Shown piece by piece: positions 23,763 through 34,790 of a stretch of DNA of 64,000 bases. Every line of letters begins with the position of its first letter. Positions within the stretch are counted from its first letter, which is position 1. This DNA comes from Neckera pumila (taxonomy: Eukaryota > Streptophyta > Bryopsida > Hypnales > Neckeraceae): the NCBI GenBank assembly GCA_963969595.1, contig OZ018416.1, forward strand, positions 13,532,065 to 13,596,064, read 5' to 3'. A program made the translations under genes and the position numbers. The notes under the pieces are model-generated. The model worked only from the letters and a program-made list of their open reading frames with translations, searched no databases and was not told the origin of the DNA.

Positions 23763-25805
23763 ATGGCTGGCGGATGGCCTGGCCCTGGCAGCCTGTCCTT
23801 CCGCCTCTCGCATTTGCTGGGCGCGGCTTCGTCCCCGGGGGGTCCCCGACACGCTACTCCTGGCGATGCGGTGCTCGGCGAGGACGGTCGCCCTGGCAAG
23901 TCCCGCAAGTCGGCGCGCTTTCCTCTCAAGGCCGCGCTCACGGCCAGCGTCTTGGCCACCACGGGCGATACCGTGGCGCAGCTTTTCGATCGCTACAAGA
24001 AGCGTAAGGCGGCCGAGGAGCAGTCGGCGCAGGGAATGGTGGAAGGTGTCGAGGGCGCCTCTGCGCTTGTAAATCAGGTGAATGGCTAGTTGACTTCTTG
24101 GCTTGCCTAGTTTTCTTGCCAATTTCGTCGTGTTTGGATGATTCCGTCACAAGGTAACTGGCACCAGTTTTAGGGCAGCACATGCGAATGCCTTGTCTCA
24201 TTACGCTCTTAAGGGTATCTTCGTAGTGCGAGGGTGCGCGGCTGGCGCTGAAATGATGCGGATCGATAGGCAGATGTCGTTGGTTATCTTGATTTCCGGA
24301 GCTGGTTCACGGCAAGGAACGTAGCGATGGGTGCTTTTCCCCCTTGGTGCATTGCTGTCTAGCCTAATCCCGGAAGGTCCTGAATTTCATATTAGAATGT
24401 GGTTGTTACAATCTCATATTAGAAAGTGCTATTGCCGAGTTGGGGATTACAGTCAGAATGTCAAATTGAACAAAAATTTCCTCATTGTCATCTATTGTTG
24501 GAGGGTCGTGCGGGGTGTGAATGCGTTGGATTGCTGAATTTCGATACGTCATTAAGAAGGCGGCTGCGTGTCCATTTAAGCGTTGCCTTCTGAGTCCTGC
24601 CCTTCCCCCTTGTCCTCAGAAATATGATATGTGGTATGCATGAAGGCTGCAGACGGCGTGACTCTTTGGGATTGGCAAAGATCGGCTCGCATGGCTAGTT
24701 ATGGATTTTTTATCTACGGGCCATTGTCCCAGTTGTGGTATGAAGTTCTTGATCACTTCATGCCAGTGAAGAATCTGTCGAACCTCTCACTCAAGGTACT
24801 TATGATGTTTTCCCCGAAAGTGCCTCCAATCATTCTACTCTCATTCCAACTTTCGCATCCAGACTTCTGTCGAATACTCTCAATATGTTTTGGTTGTCAT
24901 GGAGCACCTAGATTTAATATGAGCTCAGAGGCATGATGCTTTCCTATATGCTTGTCCATTTAGGGCACCTGAGTGTCTATTAATATGCTAGCCAGGAAAA
25001 TTGGGAGTGAATAGCGTGTCTTTTCCATTTCATTCTTAATGAAGGATATCTGAGGTTGATCCATAGCACTTGTAAGTCTGGTTGTCTTTCAAGTCTACAA
25101 GGTGCTCATATTTGAGATTTTGTTTTCACAGGTGCTTGCCAATCAGGTGATATTGGGACCCATTGTTATCACGCTTGTCTTTGCGTGGAACAAACTTTGG
25201 GAAGGCCGTCTAGAGCAACTTCCTGAGCTTTACCGCACTCGTGCTCTGCAGACTCTTATGGATGGTGCGTATGTTCAAGTATAAAGTAGTTTACCCCTCC
25301 AGTATGAACTGTTGCTACAAAAAAACACGTCACAAATACGTGTTATGCTTCATGTATGTCATATTACGCTTAATATTACCTTTTGTCCTCTTTTCTTATA
25401 TTGTATTTTCTCTGATCAGGTTGGAAGTTCTGGATACCAGCGAGTGTCCTCAATTTTGGGTATGTTCACACTCATTATTCATTCTTTGCTGGTGAAACTT
25501 GAGAGATTATAGGAGTCAAGATGTGACTTCTTGTCGCTGTGATAAATAGTCCTCAATTTTGGGTATGTTCACACTCATTATTCATTCTTCGCTGGTGAAA
25601 CTTGAGAGATTATAGGAGTCAAGATGTGACTTCTTGTCGCTGTGATAAATAATCTTCCGCTAATGCATCAAATCGTATGTCTTGCAGTTTGATTCCCCTA
25701 CAGGCTCGAGTGGCGTTCATGTCATCATGTTCCATCTTTTGGAATTTTTATCTTTCAAATACCATGACTGCAGGAAAAGCCTTACCTCGAAGCAAGTTGG
25801 AGTAG
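23763..25805 (+). CDS. Mpv17/PMP22 family membrane protein, five exons
   Basis: A small integral membrane protein of the Mpv17/PMP22/PXMP2 family, found in peroxisomal or inner mitochondrial membranes; the molecular role in plants is poorly defined. Exons: 23763-24077, about 24646-24795, 25132-25264, 25420-25459, 25688-25805, giving about 251 residues. Family features in order are FPLKAALTASVLATTGDTVA (53-72), WDWQRSARMASYGFFIYGP (113-131), NQVILGPIVITLVFAWNKLW, then WKFWIPASVLNF (201-212) and IPLQARVAFMSSCSIFWNFY (215-234), the usual C-terminal signature. The N-terminal ~50 residues are basic, serine- and glycine-rich and could act as a targeting sequence. The first ATG after an in-frame stop was chosen. 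Donors and acceptors are GT-AG. The exon 2 acceptor is uncertain: GAAG|GCTGCAG keeps the frame, while a stronger-looking GCAG six bases on does not. A recent duplication affects the exon 4 donor. Confidence 0.88.
25446..25651 (+). repeat. 103-bp tandem duplication across the exon 4 splice donor
   Basis: Positions 25446-25548 are repeated at 25549-25651 with one visible base difference (CTTTGCT against CTTCGCT). The unit starts inside exon 4 of the Mpv17/PMP22 gene and includes the donor TTTTGG|GTATGTTC, so two identical donors stand 103 bp apart. Use of the second would keep 103 extra bases and meet a TGA at 25500-25502. Confidence 0.95.
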
Positions 25806-26745
25806 CCCATATTTAATCGTTTTTCTCCCACCAGCGGAGGAACTTAATTTGTACCTTAGAGTATCACATCCATTTCAAAGTATAGTAATTTTTATATCCA
25901 ATGTCTAAATTTGATAAAACTATTTGGGAAATTTGTGTCTTCTAGTTTATGGTAAAATTTTCAGATCAATCTTACAGGCTTGTGAGTAGTTCTCATCAAT
26001 GAAAGCAAAACAAAGGACGAAACTCAAAGAGTTCCATTTTCCACCTGAAAGGAATTTGATCCCCAATTTGCTGTTTTCTTGCTATACAAAGGGTAAGAAA
26101 CCCCAGTTTCCTCCCACTGTGCGATTAGCTCTAATGTACCATATTCTACTTTTATTGGCACATCCATTGTGCACGATATCCCATCCTATCAGATGTTGAA
26201 TCCAGCACCAGACATCTGGGTGGCATTGGAGCTAGACTCTGCACAAGACAGAAACGCAAATCATAAATTCATATTTCAAGCCTCAGGAAAGGCCGAAGCA
26301 CACTGGCATGCCTCCCAATCCACGCACTAACAATTTGGACCACCCTGTACTCTGAAATCTGAATCTTAATACTTGAAGCTCTTGGAATATTTCCCTCAAG
26401 AAAAGAGAAGGGGAAATCAACTGGAAAAGCCAATGAACAAATATAACTGCAACTGCTGCTAAACAGTGTGCATGTCGAATCCTTTCGAAATAATGGACAG
26501 AAAGTAAAGCGAATGCTTACACAAGGTGCTTTCAACACCTGGTAACTATATGAATTGAAAACTTGCAATCTCAAATTGAGCAAACAATTTTGGAACGACA
26601 AACCCACCAGAGATTAATACATTCATATTGCTTTTTCACACCTAACCATTGCAAGATAAAATATCACAAATTCCACCAAAAAACGCATGAGCCTGAAACT
26701 TTCAGAACTACTAGATTCACAAGTTTCACCTACCACTTCCTCGCT
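25806..26745. other. Convergent intergenic region
   Basis: This 940-bp gap lies between the stop codons of the Mpv17/PMP22 gene (+) and the CXIP4-like gene (-), so both 3' untranslated regions must lie here. No further gene or element was recognised. Confidence 0.5.
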
Positions 26746-28350
26746 CTAATCCCTCTCACCACCAATCTTCTTTCTTTCCGATCCGCGCTCTTTCCGATCA
26801 TGATCTCGACTCCGTTCTTTCCGTGAACTCCTCCCGTCGCGATCCTCCTTGCGACGTCCTTCATCAGCATCGTCACTATCATCCCTTCGTGATCTTCTCT
26901 CGTTACGATCCTTCTTGTAACGTCCTGCATCAGCGTCTTCACCATCATCCTTTCGCGACCTTCTCTGGTCACGATCCTTCCTGCGATGTTCCTCATCGAC
27001 TTCATCGAAGGCATCCCTCCTCGATCGTTTGTTCTCATCCTTCTTTTCTCTAAGATCTTCAAAATCAACATCTTCGATAGCCCGTTTCTTCTCTCTTCTC
27101 CTCTCTGTGTGGTCCTTACGGTGTCGACTCCTGCTGTGTTTGTGTCCAGAATCTGTTTCTTCATTACTAGACGGGTCAACATCCGATGAACCCCTAGTCC
27201 GTCGAGAACTGTTACGATGACTTGAACTCTTCTTATTGTCGGGACGCCTATGCTTTCGGCGCCTCTTTTTTTCCCGTGAATCTTCTGAGCTCTCATCGCT
27301 CGGTTCAGACGACAAATGCCTCTTCTTAAAACTTCTCGACTTTCTTAATGAAGATTTTGATTTCTTGGATTCCGGCCTTTTCCGGTCAAGTACAGAGGTC
27401 TTCCCTGTCTTCTTACTCCTTCCCAACCTTGCCAGGGCTCTTTCCATCTCCGAGTCCTCGTCACTGTCAGAAATTTCCGACTCTTCCGAAGACGAAGATG
27501 CTGCAATCAGATTGCTGGCCCCTTCAAACTTCGCACCCGTTCTTTCCCTCTCAAGAGCTGCAACTGCTGCCGCTGCTGCTTCCTCTTTTGCAGTAAGAAA
27601 ATTTCTGCACTGAAACGTAAGGTGACCTACTCGTCCACACTTTTGACAAGAACCTCGTGCCTCGTCTGCATTTGATCCCGTCAGACGAGCCAACGCCAGA
27701 AGACCTGTAAAAAACAGAGATGCATACCGTAAAGCTCCGCAAGTCAATATGATGGTGCAACACCGACATAGAGCTAGAAACTAACATCACCAAGACCTGT
27801 GATGAATGAGTGTGGCGTTGATTTCTGACCCCTTTCAAGCGTGCAAGAAAGGACATTCAGGGGACAAAAATATAGTTAAGCACGGGTCCGAACATTTAAC
27901 TTCTGGCTTACAAATGCAGCAAAAAAAGTAGTAGCAAGGACCAAATTAGCAGTCAGAGGGAGTTGGACGCAGGGGTGTACAGGTGGATTAATGCCGCGAC
28001 CCAAGAGGATCAATTCTACGTTTCTCGAAGTTCACTCCATCTGCCTAATTACCACCCTGTAATCAATAATAGAACAAAACCTTCTGTGCACACAGCATCT
28101 GAAACAACAGGGTCATAAGGTATGATTTCTAACCTTGAAAAGAATCATAAGCATTTTGCTCATCGGTAGCAGTTGCACCGCCTCCAGCAGCAGGATCTGG
28201 TGCGCTCCGGTCATCCTGACGGTGTACCTTGTCCGGTGCATAAGGATCGTACCCAATAGCACTCTGCCAAATACCGTGAGTCTGAAGAGCTGCACTTGAA
28301 TGAACCCGATTGTTTGCGGGCATCCGCACCCGGCCAGCGGTAGCCGGCAT
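26746..28350 (-). CDS. CXIP4: CAX-interacting protein 4-like zinc-knuckle protein, two exons
   Basis: The family was named from an Arabidopsis protein that binds and activates vacuolar H+/cation exchangers (CAX). It also resembles the animal SREK1-interacting zinc-knuckle protein, so an RNA-linked nuclear role is possible. Exons on the minus strand are 28134-28350 and 26746-27704, joined by a GT-AG intron of 429 bp, giving 391 residues. The conserved N-terminus reads MPATAGRVRMPANNRVHSSA and continues through HGIWQSAIGYDPYAP. After LLALARLTGSNADEARGSC comes one CCHC knuckle with Cys92, Cys95, His100 and Cys105 (CX2CX4HX4C). An alanine/glutamate-rich segment and a serine/acidic patch (SSSSEESEISDSDEDSE) follow. 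The rest is a long basic and acidic tail rich in Arg, Lys, Asp and Ser, including three ~23-residue repeats around RRKDRDQRRSRKDD. Start and splice sites fit the family closely. The long GC-rich frames on the opposite strand are shadows of this tail. Confidence 0.94.
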
Positions 28351-28427
28351 CTTGCTCCTTTCGAAACTTAGCTAACCCACTGGGTCCAACAAAGCCACAG
28401 ATGCCGCACATATATACTCAGAACTGT

Positions 28428-28547
28428 CAAACCCTAACTTACTCAAACCCTATACAGAAGAGCACTTCCCTTCCTGCAGGGTATGTCAATAAAAAAGCTG
28501 TACAACAATCCTTACAAAACCCCACTCAAACCCTAACCAAACCCTCA
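28428..28547 (-). promoter_or_regulatory. Cluster of telo-box motifs upstream of CXIP4
   Basis: AAACCCTAA at about 28429 and 28528, with the related AAACCCTAT at 28445 and AAACCCTCA at 28539, lie 80-190 bp before the CXIP4 start codon. AAACCCTA (telo-box) is a known element of plant promoters, especially of housekeeping and translation genes. A TATATA at 28411-28416 is also present but sits only about 60 bp before the ATG. Regulation is inferred from motif and position. Confidence 0.5.
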
Positions 28548-28811
28548 CGACTATGCGGACACAGCAGGCTTCAAATAAGGCCCGCGCACATGAGCAACAC
28601 ACGAGTCTGCGTATTACATCCGCCCCCGAAACTGCCAGCTTCGCCCGCACCCAGCCGGCCAGCCCTCACCGCTCCAGCCGCAATACCCGCGCGACGTCGC
28701 ACCAAATGGTCCGTCCACCTCAACTTCCACCGAACTGGCTCAGCACGATTCACACGAGTCAAGAGAAAAGGCCCCATACCCTCGGTCTCTTCTGGAAGAG
28801 TCATGCGCTTA

Positions 28812-28920
28812 GGGCCTCTTCACACTATGGTCGTCCAAGTCGAGAGTCCGTCGTTTCCACCAATCATCTTGCAGAGTTCCACGGCCTCTCGACTTGGACG
28901 GCCATAGTGTGAAGAGGCCC
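28812..28920. mobile_element. 109-bp Tourist-like MITE, copy 2
   Basis: It has the same ends as the copy at 15405-15513 (GGGCCTCTTCACACTATGG and its reverse complement), the same length, and TTA on both sides. The centre matches copy 1 only when reversed, so the two are in opposite orientation. It lies about 460 bp upstream of the CXIP4 start codon, beyond the telo-box cluster, and could affect that promoter. Confidence 0.92.
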
Positions 28921-31179
28921 TTAGGATAAGCACTTGGGCCCTGTAGGTGGCTCAATTTTCTGAAACTTGATGTCATGAAGGAAAGGGAGTTTCTCACAAT
29001 GGAGGACATCATTTTAACTCCTAAAGGACGAGACCCATTGCAAAATAGTCAAACATCATATGTGAGGTAAAAAAAAATCTTCGAAATTGTAGTATTAAAA
29101 TATCACTCTTACATTTCATTTATGTAAGTAGTATGTAATATTCCGTACTATGAATTGTTAATCATTTTGAAAATTTTCACTTTTTTGTGAAAATTTGTCA
29201 AAGTTATAATTTTTGTGACTAAAAGTGAAAATGAATTTGTAAATTACTATAGCAAAAAAGTAGTCCAATTACTTTGAAAAGATTTCAAGAGGTACAAGTA
29301 GTAATGGAGACTCCCAAACCCCCCTAGCAACGACCATTAAGTCAAATTTCACTATCAAGCTAAATTTATCCTATTATATAATTGATATATAGAATCTTGA
29401 TATTTTTCATTTGTGAATAAGTTTATTTTCTGTTCATACTGGATTTTTTTAGAGTGTAAAAGAAAAAATAAAATTATATCAATTCTAATACATATAAGGA
29501 TAATTTGGGATTTTTACCATAAATGAAGGTTTGAATGAAAAATATTAATTTGTAGTTAATTTGTTTTTAAATTGAAAGAATTTTTTTTTAATGAAAAACA
29601 CACAATATGGCATAATATAGATTTTGGCACTAAAGGAGCTTGCAATTACAATAACTTCTTTCAATTTTTCAATTTTTTCAAAATTTTAAAATGGGATAGA
29701 ACTAAACCTTGTCAAGCTTCATTTTTGGCTTAAAATACATACCAATAATGGATATTTTGAAAGTTACAATTAGGGTTGACCAAAGTGCATCTATTTTTGG
29801 GATGCATGGACCTTAAAAAATTAACTTTATAAGTTGTAGGGATCTATACATTAAATTATGTTGTTTGTTTGTTTTATTTGTTTTAATAATATCTTTAGAA
29901 TTATGTGTCTCCTGATTGCATTCATGGTATCATTAGAAAGCTCTTTAAGAGGAGGGATGTAATAATCTAATTCAGTACAAAAAATATATTGAATTTCAAA
30001 AAAATTATGAATTAAAAAATTAAAAAATTACCTCTAATTCTATTTTATTATCCAAATAATAGGCAACAAATACTAAGTCCTAAAACAAACAACAAAATAA
30101 AAGTATGAAACCTACAACCACATTCTAAGGTTCAAATACCCTAAGGTATATGTCGAGTCAAAAAGTAACATCTTGCATGGGATTGTCAACTTTCTTATAG
30201 TATAGTGGCAAAGGTTTGTTCACGGGGAATTTTGTAATGGAATAGGAAATATAATGAATAAAATATAGTTTATAAAACCAACATTTGGCTAATTGTTGAA
30301 TTCACAAAGATTAAAGCCAATCACTGGCTAATTCAACTTATATATGAAAATGTAGACAGGTATTGCAAATGAATTTCTTATTTCAAAGGAGTGCAAAATA
30401 TAAAAATTATCACAAAGATGAGTAATCACTACAAGTTATATGGAAAAATGAAAGACAAATTGACTTATAGTCATTGTACAAGATGACTCTACATATCCTA
30501 AAATCCAAATAGTTATTGTGTCTATTTGATAATCCTTATTTCTAAAGCATATTTGTCCACTCATCTTATTTCTATTACTTGACTATTAGTCTTTTTTTAC
30601 ATTGAAATGAAATTTAAGTCTACTTGACCTTCCAAAATCAAATTGAGACAACTTCCTTACAATTATTTACATTGAAAGATAAATTGTTAAAATTTTCTAT
30701 AAAAATAAGATTACAGTATATATATTAAAGATTTTTTTTTGGCAGTTTGGTAGGAATTTGCACCAAAGTAATGGGCCTTGCACCAAGCCTTTTAGGGAAC
30801 AATATGGTATTGAAACGGTAGAAAATTGCTAAAAAACTTCAAACTAATAAGAAAACCTTGGATGAAGGTACTAGATTGTAGATGAAAATAGGATTATGGA
30901 TATGTAATACGTGCTAATGTGATATTTCTATCCAATACCATAGTACCTCTTCAATTTCAACACCCTTTGCAGAATATTTAATAAAATATGCCTTTTTTTA
31001 ACTTTGGCCAAAAAAATAACTACTACAATTTTCATCATTTTAGATACTGAATTAATAAAATAATTGGCATGTATCTCTAGAAGCAATTTAACAACGTGTA
31101 TGGAGATCAGAAAGACACATTGTAGACAAATTGGATGGTCAAAGGTAAAACAACCCATGTGGGATATGTAAATAATTAG
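28921..31179. other. AT-rich spacer, no gene seen
   Basis: Over 2 kb of AT-rich sequence with homopolymer runs. No coding-like frame, RNA gene or element ends were recognised. The frame at 30928-31158 (-) is short and featureless. Confidence 0.5.
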
Positions 31180-31412
31180 GAGCTCAACCGCTCAAAGTGA
31201 AGTCTAAAATAGGAAATGTATTCAAAATAGAATTTCAGATCTCATTTAGACATAGTAGAATAACTTTTTTCAAAAAAATTAAACTAAGTTTATGTCGAAA
31301 ATGAATCTATCTTTCATCTCCAAGAATCCTTTTGAGATATTGATCTTCTATTTAAAAGTTATGGACAAATTTTAGGGAAGAGTTGGAAGGAACATTTTCT
31401 TTGACGTTTTTA
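31180..31412 (+). repeat. Diverged single arm of the 2.1-kb inverted-repeat element
   Basis: In order, the stretch contains GGAGCTCAACCGCTC, a TCATTTAGACATAGT-like phrase, AATCCTTTTGAGATA, AAAGTTATGGACAAA and GGAACATTTTCTTTGA. All of these match the left arm at 6380-6620. No opposing arm was found nearby, so this is a solo or broken copy. Confidence 0.6.
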
Positions 31413-32587
31413 AACATCCCCTTTGAATTTTGCTCAGGGGGTGCACTATATGAGGTGTTCCATGTTCAAGTGCGTTCAAGCCCCTATTATAAGGGGGCTA
31501 TGTAGGTGAATTTAGGGAATTTCCATAGGGCTATCATTATCTAAATTTCTAAGAGTATCTTATATTATGTACCCTACCTTTTATTTTAATTTTTTTGGGG
31601 GACTATTTTTATATATCCTAAGTTCATTATAAATATGGAATTTCAGCATATATTTTACAAATAATTGAGTAGTTTATACTTTGTGATTACAAGTGATTTT
31701 TTTGCAGAATTTATGTTTATAGAAAATAATTTAATCCCTATTTTACCATAAATTTCTATGTTGTGCAAATAATTGCTTTACAAAACACAACCACAATGAA
31801 GACACCTGATCAAAGTGAACATTTGAAACAAACACTACTTTCAATTAGTTTAGCAAAGCAAAACTACATTCAAACTAGTACTTTCAAGCACATACTCATT
31901 GAATTGCACTCAAACAACTTTTAAGCACAAACTTTTAGCATGTAGAAAACTTACATACAATAAGAGATTAGTCAAAACTCAAAACGCAGTGCAAAAACGC
32001 AATGCATGTGTTAAGAAACACAACACATACCATTTACATGCAAGAATGTCCAAAACTAAAGGCTGCACTGAACAGAGTTCAAGGTTTGAATGGAAAAATG
32101 CAACACAAATTCAAGCGTTTCTCTAACATAGTGTTTAGTTTCCTCAACACTCAAAAACATGAAGAAAAATGCCAACCTAAGGACTGCAATATTGTGAACA
32201 TCAAAAACTGGAACAAAAGAACCTGCACATTTCCAGAACACAAAGACGATGAATTAGAATGACAAAAATGGAACCTAAATGAGGGATGCAATTAGGCTAC
32301 GGTTTAAAACAAGTTGGAAAAACCTTACCTTCATTGCAATGCCGGGGTTATCCAGACATTAGGCAAGTCGACCTACCCATCTCCTCGGTGCACCTTGATT
32401 TCCATTTGCCAACCACCACAAAGGATAGCTCGATGCAGCTCAACAGGGCTTAGCTCTCCAAGTGCCATCATTTGTAGGTTGGTCAGGACTTCAACCTCCA
32501 CTCTTCAGGACTTTATGAAGCAATCCACATTCAACTCAAATGCAGCTAGCACAAACTTCGCCTTCCTCCTTGTTGAAATCTCTAGCA
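31413..32587. other. Spacer with an unexplained GC-richer stretch
   Basis: AT-rich to about 32320. The block 32330-32580 has more even composition and short open frames on both strands, which hints at decayed coding sequence, but I recognise nothing in it. The open frames at 31899-32262 overlap each other and lack motifs. Confidence 0.35.
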
Positions 32588-33260
32588 GGGTGATTGCATA
32601 AAAAACCGGTACTAAAACATTGTTACAAACGCAGTGCCGAAGCTTCCTTTTGCAAAAACTTTAGAAGCATGACTTGTATGAACTTGAAATTTTTAGTGGA
32701 GATTCTTCTTATGAATTTAATCATATCTCATATTTTTCAAAAAAACTTCAAAAATCATTTTATATTTAAAAATCATTTAAACTAATTTGTCACGTTTTGA
32801 GTTTTAGAGTTTTTACTACATAAGGAGTCCCCAAATTTAATGATTTGGAGCTAAAACTTCTATGGTCTATTCTCATAGTAGGAACTCATGTTTCTACCAA
32901 GGGGCATTAAAAAATATTTTATTTTATATCCTCTACGTCCATGCAAAGAGGGCTCCCTTGCGCATGCAATTCTGAACATTGAAGATGGTTTTAGGATCAT
33001 TTTCTTGGTAATCTCTTTACCATGATGTCTTCTCAAATGGTGTTTTTCAATTTTTTTTAAACTTACTTTTCCTATTTTTTACAAATTAAAATGTCATGTA
33101 TGTATTTTCTTGCAATTCTGCACTTTTCTAGTTCTCCTATTTAGAGAATTTTTTTTTGCTTTTCCTTCATAGGATATCTTCTTCTTATAGGTGTATACAT
33201 TTTTCATATTTTTCATATTTTTTTAAAAAATATTTTTCTATTTTTATAGTACTCCCGAAA
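32588..33260 (+). mobile_element. Dispersed repeat with GGTGATTGCA end, copy 2
   Basis: It begins GGGTGATTGCA at 32588 and follows the same order of phrases as the copy at 51742. These are a GTCACGTTTTGAGTTT-like block, GAGTCCCCAAATTTAATGAT, CATGTTTCTACCAA, AACATTGAAGATGGTTTTA, CTAGTTCTCCTATTTAGAGA and GGTGTATACAT. The right terminus is not clear. There is no coding capacity. Confidence 0.6.
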
Positions 33261-34470
33261 AAATGGCTGAAAATGGCCAAAGTGGAACAAAAACGGAAGG
33301 TCATTTTGCAACGAACCAGCACAGCGAGCTTGAGGTCGTACAAGGCAAGACGTAGCGCAGCATATTGCACTGTGAAATCTGCAAAAAATCGACTCACCTT
33401 CGAAGCAGCTACCATGGCAGGTAGCAAATGCAGCAAAGCAATCTTGTTCACATAGTGGCGCTCAAAATGAATCTACTCACAGTGGGATTCACACTTAAAC
33501 TCCAATATGAACTCAAGCATGGCGAGATGCAGGACTACTTAGCCTGTGCAAATGGACTCCATGGCAAAATGGTAACACGGAGAAAAAACAAACTCAAACA
33601 AGGCTTTTAACTTGGGAAGCATGAATCCAAACCAAGAGAAATCAAAACCTGGATGCAGTAGACATGAACAACAAAATTAGTGCCCATTCATTTGTGACTA
33701 TCAACGCCTACCATGCATGCAGGGACTATGAATCAAGCAGGAAACAAAAAATAAAAACAAAACTTGCAAGAAAGGCACAATGAAAAAGGCCATAAATTTC
33801 ACTAAGTTTCCTGCTGCAGCAATTCACTCTTGACTTGCACGTTCTAGATATCCTTGTCATGAAATCCATAGCGCGATAAGGACCGTTGTGTGCGAGATAT
33901 TCAAGGCAAGCAAATCCCGATCCACAAAGCCGCAAAATGGCTCCACATAAAATTGGCCCCACTATGGGCGCTTTATTCCCACCCTTGAAATAAAGTGTAC
34001 ACAAGGCCAGGTTCTAGTTTTGTTGTAGTTAAATCTCTATTGGGTGTTAACATGTATAATCCAATTACGCCTTCCAAGCAATGGATCTTTTGATGTTGTT
34101 CCTAGTATTAGCTTTGTCCACTTCTAATTGCTATAAAATCCAAAAGATGTTAGTATTGTTCAGATGGTTTTTACTATGACCGATTAACAATCAAACTTTG
34201 AATTGGTATTAGCCTAAAAGCAAATAAACGGAATGGTTTAATGGGTAGGGTTTGGCTTACCCTTTCCAAATGGTGAAGAAAGCTGAAGTTAACCTGAATT
34301 CCTAATGAATAATTGGGGCTGAAGTGATTTATAATTAAACTCTTTTGAGTAATTTTTGATAAGTTCTTACCCTTACTAATAGAAGACAAATTCAACTTGT
34401 TTCTAAACTAAATAATTTTACCTTAGAGATGCTACTTCTAAAAAATGTAATTACTTTTGATGTAAGGTAA
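33261..34470. other. Spacer, no supported gene
   Basis: A more evenly composed block (33270-34010) has short overlapping frames on both strands without recognised motifs. It could be decayed coding DNA. The remainder is AT-rich. Confidence 0.35.
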
Positions 34471-34790
34471 TTTACTGATGAAGTTTGACCGTGTCGGTTC
34501 ATCAAAATTCTTACGTAATTCTTTTTTATCTTAAGTTCCTAATTTTTTACTTCTTAGTTAATTGATTTTACTGATGAATTTTGACGGTGTCGGTTCATCA
34601 AAATTCTTATGTAATTTCTTTTTACTTTCTACTTCTAATGTGAATTGGTTTTACAATCGATATTTGATTTTTATCTTATAGGTAAAATAAAAGTACTTTT
34701 GACTTCCTTGGTAAAAGTTATCTTACGGTTGAATTTTGACTGTTATCCGGTTCACCAAAATTCTTCCGTAATTTCTATTTTTACTTTGGA
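34471..34790. repeat. Three spaced hairpin-bearing repeats
   Basis: A unit of the form ACTGATGAATTTTGACGGTG followed by TCGGTTCATCAAAATTCTTA and GTAATTTCTTTTTAC occurs at about 34474, 34569 and, more diverged, 34725. Within each unit AATTTTGA and TCAAAATT face each other across GGTGTCGGTTCA, so each could fold into a hairpin. Spacing is 95 and about 155 bp. Confidence 0.65.

Noticed and set aside
23511..24122. 203-residue minus-strand frame, arginine-rich
   Set aside because: It is the shadow of the GC-rich first exon of the Mpv17/PMP22 gene.
26823..27613. Plus-strand serine/leucine-rich frames
   Set aside because: They are antisense to the charged CXIP4 tail, whose start, zinc knuckle and splice sites are clear.
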